From the NCBI GenBank assembly GCA_965203365.1, contig OZ241878.1, positions 1,178,001-1,242,000 on the forward strand: a DNA stretch of 64,000 nucleotides, written 5' to 3'. Source of the stretch: VYFG01 sp965203365 (GTDB taxonomy: Bacteria; Pseudomonadota; Gammaproteobacteria; Arenicellales; Poriferihabitantaceae). The notes under the pieces are model-generated. The model saw only the letters and a program-made list of their open reading frames with translations. It was not told the origin of the DNA and did not search any database. Within the stretch, counting starts at the first letter, position 1; each line of letters begins with the position of its first letter. Position numbers and translations under genes: made by a program. Shown here piece after piece: positions 43,487 to 53,119 of this stretch.

Positions 43487-45019
43487 TTACTGAAGCTGCT
43501 TTTGGATGGCTTCTTTGCGTTTCGCCACATAGGCTTCCATTTCTTCACGCCGTTCCACTGCCAGAACCGGTTCATTATATTCACGAAGACGTTGCTGCCA
43601 CAAATCCGTGGCCCGTTCGGTGGCTGTTCTGGCCCCATCCGACTGCCAAACCTCATAGTTTCGCCAGTCAGCTAATGTACTTTCATAAAAAGCATGGCGA
43701 TAGCGTTCAAGAGTATGAGGATGATCGAAAAACTGACCGCCGGTCGGAACCTGCGAAATCGCTTCCCAAGCTAACTGGTCAGCATCCACCGTCAGCGGTT
43801 GAACGATTTCCACCATCATCTGCAACAACTCCACGTCCAGGATGAACTTTTCGAAAGAAGCCGTGAGCCCTCCCTCCATCCATCCCGCGGCATGGTACAA
43901 CAGATTCGTATGCGACATGAAGCAGGCCCATAGGGACATTTCGGATTCCCAGGCGGCCTGCAGATCCACCGTGTTGGCCGTCGCTGAATTGCTGCACCGA
44001 AAGGGAAGTCCATACTTTCTGGCCAGTTGTCCTGAAGCCAGGACCGCCTGAACATATTCCGGGGTGCCGAACGCTGGCGCCCCGGTGCGCATGTCCACAT
44101 TGGAGGTGTAACTGCCGTAGACCACCGGTGCGCCCGGCAGAGCAAGCTGGGTCAGGACGATACCGGATAACGCTTCGGCATTTTGTTGCAACAGCGCCCC
44201 CGGGAGTGTCACCGGCGTCATCGCCCCCATGAGGGTGAACGGGGTCACCACACAGCACTGCCCCGCCTGGGCCGTGGCAATCAGTCCATCGGACATTTCA
44301 CTGTCGAAGCGACGCGGAGAATTGACGGAAATAATGGTCAGGCACGAAGGGGAAGCTTGCATTTCTTCCCAAGAGATGCCTCGGGAAATTCGTGAAATCT
44401 CCATGCCATCCAGGGCCCGGTCCCTACCAATACTGGTATTCAGCCAGCACTTGTCTGTCAAGGTTGCCGTCGCCAAGTAACAGTCCAGATGACGGCTGAA
44501 GGCCGGTAATTCCAAGGGAGGGGCTGGTTGATTACCCGTCGCATGCACAATATCGTGCACCTGAATCAGTTTGAGCAGTCGGCAGTAATCCTCGAAATTG
44601 CCGTTGCGCTTTCCGTGAATGCAGTCATGCACGCTGGGGGGGCCTCCAACCGACGTGGTACAGATGGAATTCCCCCCCAATTCCAACCGATTCTCCGGAT
44701 TTCTCGGGGTCAGGATAACGTTGGTGGGGGCACTGGACAAGGCCTGGTCCACTAGTTCCCGATGAATTCTGACACAACCAGATTCATCGTCCACTTCGGC
44801 GCCGGCCTGCCGAAACAATGCACGGGCCCGCTCCCCCATGAATTCGATCCCGACCTCTTCCAGGATTTTGAGAGACGCGTGATGGATGGTCTCCAATTGG
44901 TCTTCGTTCAGGGCCGGTAGCGGCGGCAGCGACGACTTGACTCGTCGGTAGTCAGTCTTTGGGACAGTTGAAAGTTGATCCGCAGGTTCCCGCGATCGGG
45001 ACCTTTTACGACGAGGCAT
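43487..45019 (-). CDS. MttB-family methyltransferase, non-pyrrolysine (paralogue 3)
   Basis: A 510-residue protein closely similar in layout to paralogue 1: ALNEDQLETIHHASLKILEE, LMGAMTPVTLPGALLQQNAE, VYGSYTSNVDMRTGAPAFGT and AGWMEGGLTASFEKFILDVE. There is no in-frame TAG, so it is of the non-pyrrolysine class. It is transcribed with a GbdR-like regulator gene upstream (108 bp) and a TMADH-like flavoprotein gene downstream (279 bp), which suggests a regulated demethylation operon for a quaternary amine. The 43208-43486 spacer has no other gene. Confidence 0.85.
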   Translation of the reverse strand: MPRRKRSRSREPADQLSTVPKTDYRRVKSSLPPLPALNEDQLETIHHASLKILEEVGIEFMGERARALFRQAGAEVDDESGCVRIHRELVDQALSSAPTNVILTPRNPENRLELGGNSICTTSVGGPPSVHDCIHGKRNGNFEDYCRLLKLIQVHDIVHATGNQPAPPLELPAFSRHLDCYLATATLTDKCWLNTSIGRDRALDGMEISRISRGISWEEMQASPSCLTIISVNSPRRFDSEMSDGLIATAQAGQCCVVTPFTLMGAMTPVTLPGALLQQNAEALSGIVLTQLALPGAPVVYGSYTSNVDMRTGAPAFGTPEYVQAVLASGQLARKYGLPFRCSNSATANTVDLQAAWESEMSLWACFMSHTNLLYHAAGWMEGGLTASFEKFILDVELLQMMVEIVQPLTVDADQLAWEAISQVPTGGQFFDHPHTLERYRHAFYESTLADWRNYEVWQSDGARTATERATDLWQQRLREYNEPVLAVERREEMEAYVAKRKEAIQKQLQ

Positions 45020-45127
45020 GGAATTTGGATTCCAACGAGCTGGGTTGGGGTCACATTACATCCCCTGGTCATACCATGTCGTTGGAGAATTTACGACGAC
45101 TGTTACGACCTGGGCGACATATTCGAT

Positions 45128-46087
45128 TTAAGGTGTCTGGCTTCTGTTGAAAACCCGTTCCTCACTGGGCGTGCGTCCATATACGTCCCGATAGGACTTG
45201 ATGAAGTGAGATTGCGATGAAAAACCCGAGGCAATCGCCACATCCAGTCCGGTTCGCGCAGTATACAACAACAGCTGTCGTGCATTCTCCAGTCGCAGTT
45301 TGAGGTAATATCGCTGGGGGGTGGTATAGCGATATTTCTTGAACAGTCGTTCCAACTGGCGCAACGACACCTGGATATATTCCGCTACCTCTTGTGGAGT
45401 CAGGGGATCCTCAATGTTGTTTTGCATCAACTCCACCGCCTCGGCCAATTTGGGAGACAATCGGATCAAGTCATATCGGTTTTCCATCCGCTGCTGGTCA
45501 TCCGGCGTACGCAATCGATCATGCTGATAGATCTGCGAGATTCTCCGAGCCAACTCATCGCCACAATCTTGCCGAATGAACTGAAGGACCATGTCCAGTG
45601 CGGCCGTCCCCCCTGAACAGGTGGCCCGATTACGATCGATTTCATAGAGATTACGGGTGATGTTCAGATGCGGATAGAGTTCATGAAAGACGGGCAAGTT
45701 TTCCCAATGGATGGTACAACGATAGCCATCCAACAATCCGGCTCTTGCCAGGACAAAGCTGCCGGAGCTGGCACTCCCGAGAAGGACACCCTGTCGATCC
45801 AGAGCCCGCAAACTGTCAAATGTCGACTCATCTTCAAAGTGCTGTGTCTCATTGGTAGCAATCAACAAGACCCGATCACAATCCCTGACATCCTGCATCG
45901 CACCTTCCACGGTGACCTGCACTCCGCTACTGGACGACACCTTGTCCCCATCCGTCGAGACCAGATGCCAGCGATAGGCCTGATTTTTCGAAAAGCGGTT
46001 GGCCGTGCGCATGCTATCGATCAGGCAACTGAATGGAATCAACGGAAACTGATCAAACAACAGAAGAATGATTTTGCGTGTGACCAT
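45128..46087 (-). CDS. GlxA/GbdR-like AraC-family transcriptional activator
   Basis: About 319 residues from ATG 46087 (MVTRKIILLLFDQF); a GTG at 46135 in frame is the alternative. Residues 1-190 form a DJ-1/PfpI-like ligand domain (SFVLARAGLLDGYRCTIHWE). Residues 215-310 are an AraC double helix-turn-helix (LTPQEVAEYIQVSLRQLERL, then GLDVAIASGFSSQSHFIKSY and RDVYGRTPSEER). This layout is that of GbdR, CdhR and ArgR, activators of betaine, carnitine and arginine catabolism. Its place just upstream of mttB paralogue 3 and the TMADH-like gene supports control of methylated-amine use. The actual inducer is inferred. Confidence 0.85.
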   Translation of the reverse strand: MVTRKIILLLFDQFPLIPFSCLIDSMRTANRFSKNQAYRWHLVSTDGDKVSSSSGVQVTVEGAMQDVRDCDRVLLIATNETQHFEDESTFDSLRALDRQGVLLGSASSGSFVLARAGLLDGYRCTIHWENLPVFHELYPHLNITRNLYEIDRNRATCSGGTAALDMVLQFIRQDCGDELARRISQIYQHDRLRTPDDQQRMENRYDLIRLSPKLAEAVELMQNNIEDPLTPQEVAEYIQVSLRQLERLFKKYRYTTPQRYYLKLRLENARQLLLYTARTGLDVAIASGFSSQSHFIKSYRDVYGRTPSEERVFNRSQTP

Positions 46088-46238
46088 ACCGGGAAGAATC
46101 GGCGCTTCAATTGATTTGGATGATGTTGACAACACTTCTCAAACTTTTTTCGATGCTGGAATGTAACCAAGATGACAGATGTTCGGCAATGCCGACTATA
46201 CTCATGAGATCCTGGCAGAATCCCCTCGACGCTGAAAC

Positions 46239-47150
46239 ATGAAACCAACCCCTCTCAACATATTGATCACTGGTGGGACAGGATTATTGGGTCAAGCCTT
46301 GATTCCGGTTCTCGAGGCCCAAGATCACCGCATTTCGGTCCTGACGCGCTACCCCGACAAATATCCCACCACGTCGAACCCACCTCAATTATTCAAGACT
46401 TTGGGAGAAATTCCCGATACGCACTGTGTGGATGCAGTGATCAATCTGGCCGGTGCCAAAATCATTGGACACCGATGGACGACGCGCCGAAAGCAGGTCC
46501 TGCGGGACAGCCGAGTCGGCTTGACTCAAAAGCTGGTGGAGTGGATGTCCCGTCGTCAGACGCCGCCTGCCGTCTTGGTCAGCGGCTCCGCTGCCGGATA
46601 CTATGGGAACCGTCATGACGATATCCTCACAGAGAACGAGCCTGGTGGCAAGGATTTTGGAGCACAATTGTGTCAGGATTGGGAGCAAGCAGGCCTGTCC
46701 GCCACCGCATTGGGCACTCGCGTCGTGACGGTCCGAACGGGACTGGTGTTAAGCGAGCGAGGCGGGATGCTACCGCCACTGCTGATGAGTTTTCGATTCG
46801 GATTGGGGGCCCGTATTGGCCGAGGCAATCAATGGATGAGTTGGATCCATATTGACGATCAGGTCTCTGCCTTGGTCGATTTGCTTCATAGTCCGACGGC
46901 TACAGGTGCCTACAATCTATCCGCCCCGCATCCGGTAACCAACGAAGATTTCAGTCGCTGCCTGGCAAGAGCACTTCAACGGCCCTGCTTTTTTTCCGTA
47001 CCCGGACCGGTACTCAGTGTCACCCTGGGCGAAGCGTCGGAGCTGCTGCTGGGTGGACAGCGGATGATGCCAGCGAAACTTCATGAAGATGGGTTTGAGT
47101 TTCGTTATGCGTCACTTGAAGGGGCCATTCGCTCAATTCTTGGATGCTGA
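46239..47150 (+). CDS. yfcH: TIGR01777-family NAD(P)-dependent epimerase-like protein (YfcH)
   Basis: A 303-residue short-chain dehydrogenase/epimerase-fold protein. The Rossmann motif ILITGGTGLLGQALIPVL is at the N-terminus. DAVINLAGAKIIGHRWTTRR, SGSAAGYYGNRHDD and QWMSWIHIDDQVSALVDLLH are the family landmarks, with a DUF1731-type C-terminus (LGEASELLLGGQRMMPAKLH). The role in cells is poorly defined. It is divergent from the GbdR-like gene. IS30 copy 3 is inserted only 25 bp after its stop. Confidence 0.9.
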   Translation: MKPTPLNILITGGTGLLGQALIPVLEAQDHRISVLTRYPDKYPTTSNPPQLFKTLGEIPDTHCVDAVINLAGAKIIGHRWTTRRKQVLRDSRVGLTQKLVEWMSRRQTPPAVLVSGSAAGYYGNRHDDILTENEPGGKDFGAQLCQDWEQAGLSATALGTRVVTVRTGLVLSERGGMLPPLLMSFRFGLGARIGRGNQWMSWIHIDDQVSALVDLLHSPTATGAYNLSAPHPVTNEDFSRCLARALQRPCFFSVPGPVLSVTLGEASELLLGGQRMMPAKLHEDGFEFRYASLEGAIRSILGC

Positions 47151-47175
47151 TACGACCGACCGACTTTTTTACAAG

Positions 47176-48055
47176 CCCCACTGCCACTCCGAAGTGCAAC
47201 ACTCGCCCCGCTCCCGGCATGAGGGCATCCCCCGAAGGAAGGGAGCGGGGCAGCGATCGGACAATTCAGCCTCCAAGGAGCTGATTTCGGCCATTGATGA
47301 CATCCATCTCGACGCCAGGGAGTCTGACCGAGGCGATTTCACGACGCCAGGGCCCGCTCGGGCCGTTTCAGGCTGACTTCGGCCGAGCGGGGCCCTGCCC
47401 GTCGAATGCGGGCTTCTGGAAAGGGAGGGGATGGGCGAGGAATGACCACCTTCTGGGGAAGCGCCAGGGCCTCGGCGAACACCGCCGCCAGGGGCCAGTA
47501 TCCCAGCACCTTGCGGGACCGTTGATTGATCCGTTCCTCTACCGCTCGGACCTGGGCCGGCGTCACCTGACGGAAGTCCGTTCCCTTCGGAAAGTCCTGG
47601 CGTACCAGGCCGTGGGTGTGCTCGTTCAGGCCCCGTTCCCAGGAATGGTAGGGGGTGGCAAAGTCAAAGCCCGCCCGCACAGATTGGTAGATCCACTCTC
47701 GACCCACCATCCCTTCCCCCAGTTGCCGACACCGCCCGGTGGTCTGCTCCGGACTCTAGCCAGCCCGCCACCACGCTTCCACTACCGCTCAGGGGTCATC
47801 TTGGGGCATGGCGGGACAACTCCCGGGAAATCGTGCCGACGTGATGTTCGAGCTGTGCAGTGATCGACCGGTAGACTTGAGAGCGGAAATGGGCGATGTT
47901 TCCGGATGGGCCAGGGGGTGGTAGCCATTAGACATGACCATTCTCCAGATTATTGGTAAACTGAGATGGTCTGCCGTCATCTGGCCCGCCACCATCTGCT
48001 TACCTCAAGCGATCATGCGATGGGTCCAAGTGTTGCACTTCGGAGTGGCATGGGG
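47176..48055 (-). mobile_element. IS30-family element, copy 3 (internally deleted)
   Basis: 880 bp with both ends present in minus orientation: right tip at 47176 and left tip (CCCATGCCACTCCGAAGTGC) at 48055. The middle of the transposase is missing. It is the left flank of the Gabija cassette. Confidence 0.8.
47339..47995 (-). pseudogene. IS30-family transposase with catalytic core deleted (copy 3)
   Basis: The minus strand reads part of the N-terminal region (SNGYHPLAHPETSPISALKS) and then, after decay, REWIYQSVRAG. That is joined directly to FDFATPYHSWERGLNEHTHG and the normal C-terminus. Compared with the other copies, about 110-120 codons are missing at this junction, including both catalytic Asp residues. 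It can only move if another copy supplies transposase. Confidence 0.8.
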
Positions 48056-48100
48056 CTAATTTTTATCCGTCATGATAGAACTTATCGGACAAAGTGACAT

Positions 48101-49815
48101 ATGCGCTTAACTCAGATAACGATCAAGAGCTTTCGAGGAATCAAGTACATTGATGTCCATCTGGATCGTGATATGACAGTCTTGATTGGTGAGAACAATG
48201 TAGGAAAGACGAGCGTCCTGGAGGCCTTGCATCTTTGTCTTGATGTCGTGAAATCCGACAAGACCTGCAATTTCTCCGAATACGACTTCTACCGGGATGA
48301 GACCTGTACAAAACCTGAAACTTGTGAACCAATCTGTATCATCCTCACGTTCCGTGAATCACAAGAGCATCCTTGGCCTGATCATATTACACAGGCATTG
48401 AATGAAGTGATTGTCGGTGACGACTATTCAGTGATCAAGTTCCAAGTGACGGCGAAATTTGACATCGATTCTGGAAAACCAATTCAAAACTGGATCTTTC
48501 TGGATGGTGCCAACAACGAGCGGCCTGGCAGGTCTGGAAGAATCAAGGATCTCCGGCGACTTCGGCCTTTCTTCTTCCAAACTGCCCTGCGTGATGCGAG
48601 GGATCAATTCCACAGTCAGTCTTCATACTGGTGTCGTTCTTGAAAAACAATGACATTGACAAGCCTATGCAGCGTGTTCTGGAAGCGGAACTTCATCAAG
48701 TCCACCAGAAGATCGTGGACGCACATATCAGTTTCAGGGATGTCACTGAAGAGGTACAGCGTATCTCTGCCCTCGTTGCAGTAGGCCAGACAGATACCGT
48801 AACTGTCGACCCGATTCCAGCCGATATCTACAAAACTCTCAGGTACACTGATGTAAATTTATTGACGACCTCCAACGCCAGGATTCCGGTCCGCAGTCAT
48901 GGCGAAGGGACCCAGAGCCTGTCCGTTTTGCTCTTGTTCAACGCCTATCTGAAAACTCGTCTTCAAGCCGACGTTGATCTACATGCAGAACCAATCATTG
49001 CCATTGAGGAACCGGAGGCCCATCTGCATCCTAATGCTGCCCGGGCCGTTTGGCAATTGATCAGCGACTTGCCAGGGCAGAAAATCGTCGCAACACACTC
49101 GGGAGACATGCTTTCCGAAGTGCCTTTATCAAAGATTCGAAGGATGAACCGAATTGGTGAGGGCAATCATTGTCAGTACATCCCTGACAATTTGTTGACC
49201 GATGAAGAGTTGCGAAAGCTTAATCATCATATTCGACGTAATCGCGGCGAACTCCTGTTTGCCAGATGCTGGTTGTTGGTCGAAGGAGAGACGGATGTAT
49301 CGGTGTTCGCAGAATGTGCTGATTTGATAGGAATCAATCTCCATAACCAGGGTGTTCGCCTCGTAGAATACAGTCAAGCTGGTGGACCAGCTATATTCAT
49401 CAAAGTGGCCGATGCACTGGGTGTAAAGTGGCATCTCGTTACGGATAATGACCACGGGGGGCAGAGATATGTTAAGGCGGTGAGATCATTACTAAACGGC
49501 AGGAATGAACCAGATCATATTTCTGCTCTTACGTATTCCAATATGGATGTTCTTCTTTGCTGTAGTGGATACGGGCACCCATACAGAGATGGCATCGGCC
49601 TCCAAAAAGAAGCGGAACTGGAGGGTCTAGATCCCGACAGTCAGGAATATTGGAAGAAGGTGTATAAAATTGTCAACCAATCACGCGGCTTTTCAAAACC
49701 AGCCGCGGCACTAAGATCAATTCTAACAATGAAATCTCATGGTTCCGAAGGTGTACCTGACGAATTACGAGACATTCTCAAAAAAACCATGGCATTGGCG
49801 GCTGAAACTCCATGA
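48101..49815 (+). pseudogene. gajA: GajA-like OLD-family ATPase/nuclease (Gabija), single frameshift
   Basis: Two overlapping frames (48101-48643 and 48631-49815) add up to about 570 residues, the usual GajA size. First frame: LIGENNVGKTSVLEALHLCL (Walker A) to RDQFHSQSSYWCR. Second: FLKNNDIDKP onward, with signature VRSHGEGTQSLSVLLLF, Walker B IIAIEEPEAHLHP, ATHSGDM (H-loop), and a C-terminal TOPRIM domain (LLVEGETDVSVF, TDNDHGG). The shift lies near 48637 and looks like one lost base. Class-2 OLD nucleases next to UvrD-like helicases form Gabija antiphage systems. As read, only a split product is made; a sequencing error or recoding cannot be excluded. It overlaps gajB by ATGA. Confidence 0.85.
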
Positions 49816-51689
49816 AGATAGCGATTGACATGCTCAACACGACTCAACGGAAGGCGGTCGAGTGGGACGAAGGGCCCTTTCTGGTTCTTGCAGGACCTGG
49901 ATCTGGAAAAACAGCGGTGCTGACCCTCCGGATCGCTAATTTGATCCAGAACAGTCTACATGATAGTTATCGCATCCTTGGCCTTACTTTCACCGTCAAG
50001 GCTGCCAATGAAATGCAGAATCGAATTCGCAACCTACTCGGCGATGATTCAAGAAGAATTCAGTTGCGTACCTTCCACTCGTTCTGTGCAGACATGCTTG
50101 GCCAGCATGGTAGTCAGTTGGGTCTTCGCCCAGACTTTGAGGTGATCACCGATGATAAGGATCGTATCGCAATATTGAAAGAACTCAAGGATAGTGATCG
50201 ACTCGAAGTGGACGACCCTGAAGGTTCGTTGAAACAGATCGACATGATGTTTACGCACGGCATTAGACCAGATGATCTTCCAGAATACTTCGAGGAAGGA
50301 CAGGAGGATCAATGCCGTGCACTTCAGAGTGTCTTTCGAGGCTATATGAACGGGCTCATCGATGGAAATCAGCTCGATTTCGGTTCAATGCTCTACCTTA
50401 TGCGAGAATTGCTCGATAGCAAGCCACGCATTGCCCGGCAAGTGCGCACGGTTTATCGATATGTGTGTGTAGACGAATTCCAAGATACGAATCTGGCCCA
50501 GTACAAGATACTCCGCTTGCTGTGTCCGAATCCAGCTTCGAATCTTTTCATTGTGGCTGACGATGATCAGATCATATTCCAGTGGAACGGGGCGGATCCG
50601 AAACGGCTGAAAGAATTGAAGCGCGACTATAGCCCGGAAATTGTTCAGCTTCCTGAGAATTATCGCTGCCCTGCAGAGGTGGTGGAGATTGCCAATCGGC
50701 TCATAGCGCATAATTGTGAGCGGATATGTATAAAGAGGCAGAGTATAGCCCGCAAGTCTGGGACGAGTTCGATTAAATTAAAATCCTTCAGCAACTTTAA
50801 CATGGAGATTCAAGGGTTGATTTCAGAAATCGGGACGATTCCAAAAAATCAACGAGCGACGTGCCTTGTTATCGCCCGCAGCAATAAGCTTTTGGCCCAG
50901 GTGAAGGCTGCAATGGTTACAGAGGGAATGAATGCAGAGATTGTCCACAGAAACCAGCATTTTACTAGTCCACCGGTTCAATTTATATATTACGCAATGA
51001 AGTTGGCTAACGCGCCGGAATCTCGAAGCCTGCTCAACAAGTTGTGCGCCGCCACAGGTCATATAGATGGTGACACACTCTCTGCGGAAGATGTCGCCGC
51101 CAAGGCGCGGGTCGAGGGGACGACACCACTGCGAGCATTTTTCTCACAGATTGCTGATAGAACAACACTTAAATCGCTGGCATCCTCGGGGATTAAGTTG
51201 CTTTGTGATGACCTGGACTACTCAGTCTTTGCGCGAGAAGCTTTCAAGGTATTCGATACACTCAATGATGCGGAGGGAACGGAAGTGTTTCCTGACTATG
51301 TCGATGACAAAGCGAGTTGGGAACAAATAGCGGGTCAGATATGCCATACGTATGGGATCAATGTCAGTCTGTATTTGTTCTTACAGAAGATGGATTTGTC
51401 GCCAAAGGTCAAGTCACTTTCCAGGAGCTGTGTCAGACTTCAGACGGTACACACAGCGAAGGGAATGGAGTTCGACCACGTGTTTGTCGTCGGTTTGGCC
51501 GAGGACCAGTTCCCAACCCACTTCGCTATCAGAAATGGCGAATCGGCAATCCAGGAGGAACGCAGAAATTGCTTTGTGGCGGTTACCCTTTCGTCAAGGC
51601 GTTTATATTTGAGTCATGCGCAACAGTACTTCGGCTGGAGCAAGCAACCATCGCGGTTCCTTATCGAAATGGGACTGATCAGTGGGTAG
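49812..51689 (+). CDS. gajB: GajB-like UvrD/PcrA superfamily 1 helicase (Gabija)
   Basis: 625 residues with complete SF1A motifs: Q-motif LNTTQRKAVEW, Walker A VLAGPGSGKTAVLTLRIANL, Ia LTFTVKAANEMQNRI, II VCVDEFQDTN, III VADDDQIIFQWNGADPKRL, IV ENYRCP, V TVHTAKGMEFDHVFVVGL and VI EERRNCFVAVTLSSRRLYLS. In Gabija the helicase partner associates with the OLD nuclease and senses DNA ends or nucleotide depletion. The start overlaps the gajA stop by four bases. The operon is AT-richer than its surroundings and ends 47 bp before the tip of IS30 copy 4. GajB itself looks intact. Confidence 0.88.
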   Translation: MKIAIDMLNTTQRKAVEWDEGPFLVLAGPGSGKTAVLTLRIANLIQNSLHDSYRILGLTFTVKAANEMQNRIRNLLGDDSRRIQLRTFHSFCADMLGQHGSQLGLRPDFEVITDDKDRIAILKELKDSDRLEVDDPEGSLKQIDMMFTHGIRPDDLPEYFEEGQEDQCRALQSVFRGYMNGLIDGNQLDFGSMLYLMRELLDSKPRIARQVRTVYRYVCVDEFQDTNLAQYKILRLLCPNPASNLFIVADDDQIIFQWNGADPKRLKELKRDYSPEIVQLPENYRCPAEVVEIANRLIAHNCERICIKRQSIARKSGTSSIKLKSFSNFNMEIQGLISEIGTIPKNQRATCLVIARSNKLLAQVKAAMVTEGMNAEIVHRNQHFTSPPVQFIYYAMKLANAPESRSLLNKLCAATGHIDGDTLSAEDVAAKARVEGTTPLRAFFSQIADRTTLKSLASSGIKLLCDDLDYSVFAREAFKVFDTLNDAEGTEVFPDYVDDKASWEQIAGQICHTYGINVSLYLFLQKMDLSPKVKSLSRSCVRLQTVHTAKGMEFDHVFVVGLAEDQFPTHFAIRNGESAIQEERRNCFVAVTLSSRRLYLSHAQQYFGWSKQPSRFLIEMGLISG

Positions 51690-51736
51690 ACCGACTGTCA
51701 CGACACCACTCATACAAAGCCTGCAAAGTCATCGAA

Positions 51737-53080
51737 CCCCGCCGCCACTCCGAAGTACAACAGTCGCCACGATCCCGGAATGAGGTCGATGCCCGAATAG
51801 AGGGATCGCTACGGCAGCAAAAAATCAATGCCCCAAGACACTCATTTCGGCCACCCATGGCATCCATCGCAACGCCGGAGGAGTCTGACAGAGGTCATCC
51901 AGCGACGCCAGGGCCTGACCGGCCCCTGCCGACCGAGTGGACCCGTTCCAATGGGCCACGTGGATCCCGAATTAGCGATAACAACCGCCTTCTGGGTGGC
52001 GCCCGTGCTCGGCGAAGACCTCCGCCGGGATGCGATGCACCCAACCCCCTTACGGGGCCGGGCATTGATCCAGTCCTCCACCGCCCGAACCTAGGCCGGC
52101 GTCACCTGACGGAAGTCCGTTCCCTTCGGAAAGGACTGGCGGACCAAGCCGTGGATGTGCTCGTTCAGGCCCCGCTCCCAGAAGTGGTCCGGAGTAGCAA
52201 AATCCAAGTCGACCCCGAGGGCTGCCGCAATCTCCCGGTGTCTGGCAAACTCCTGGCCGTGGTCCGCCGTGCCCGTGTACCCCCGGTCCCGAATCGGGGC
52301 CATCCGCCGGACAATGGCCTCGGTCACGGCCGCCGCGGTCTTCCCTTCCGCCCCGATCAGCCCCATGAACTTCGAGGCCCGATCTCCCCAGGAAATCAAG
52401 GCCCCCCGGGGCATCCCCCCGATGATCAGGTCGAGCTTCCCGTCCCCGATCCGGCCCTTGGCCTCCCCAATCCGCCGGGCGTTCGGCGATGTCCACCCGA
52501 CCGGGAAGATGACCGCGTCCCGCAGGTCGCCCGACCCGCCCGTTCGGCTGCTTCCCGCGGCGGCGCAGGCACCGGTCAAGGTCTCCCCCCGCCTGTCGGT
52601 CCGCTCTCACCGATGGGTAGATCCATTCCCGGCTGGCCATCACCTCCCCGGGTTGCTGAAACCGGCCCGAGATGGGTTCCGGGCTCCAGCCTGCCCGCAA
52701 CCACTCCTCCGCCACCGCCCAGCGCTCGGGGGTCATCTTCCAAGGCACAGCCGAGGCGGCCCGACGTCGGCTCGTCGCCTTGCCTTGGGCTGGCTGATAT
52801 CGATCCCCGCGCTGCCCGCAGTGGCGGGACGTCTCCCGCGCCATCGTGGTGGGATCCCGTTCGAGCTGGCGGGCGATCTCGCGTTTCGACAAACCCCGAT
52901 GCAACAGGGCATGAATCTGGCCTCTTTCGCTATGGGTCAAGGTGATGGTCGCCGGAAGGCATGAGCATTCTCCGTTGGTGGTCAACAGAGATGGTTGGCC
53001 ATCCTCTGGCCCGCTGCCATCCGCCTAAATCAATCAATCAGACGACGGGGCTAAGTGTTGCACTTCAGAGTGGCACGGGG
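51737..53080 (-). mobile_element. IS30-family element, copy 4 (near full length)
   Basis: 1344 bp in minus orientation. The left tip (GCACGGGG-type end, CCCCGTGCCACTCTGAAGTG on the minus strand) is at 53080; the decayed right tip (CCACTCCGAAGTACAAC) is near 51737. Inserted 39 bp after the gshB stop. It has the best-preserved transposase N-terminus of all copies and forms the right flank of the Gabija cassette. Confidence 0.85.
52091..52985 (-). pseudogene. IS30-family transposase, one main frameshift (copy 4)
   Basis: The N-terminal frame is intact from 52985: LTHSERGQIHALLHRGLSKR, EIARQLERDPTTMARETSRH, the linker, SPEPISGRF, REWIYPSVRADRQ and GHLPGRVDIAERPAD. The frame then shifts (near 52480) to GEAKGRIGDGKLDLIIGG, YTGTADHGQEFARHREIAAA and HFWERGLNEHIHGLVRQSFP, and stops at 52091 before the normal end. 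GDWELD has become GDGKLD. Not functional as read. Confidence 0.85.
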
Positions 53081-53119
53081 GCTACCTTAACTTGAAGATA
53101 GATAAAAAGCGTTATTCCG

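Noticed and set aside
43252..43845. 197-codon plus-strand frame at the start of the spacer between mttB paralogue 3 and the TMADH-like gene
   Set aside because: It overlaps the 3' end of mttB on the other strand, has no ribosome site and no recognisable motif.
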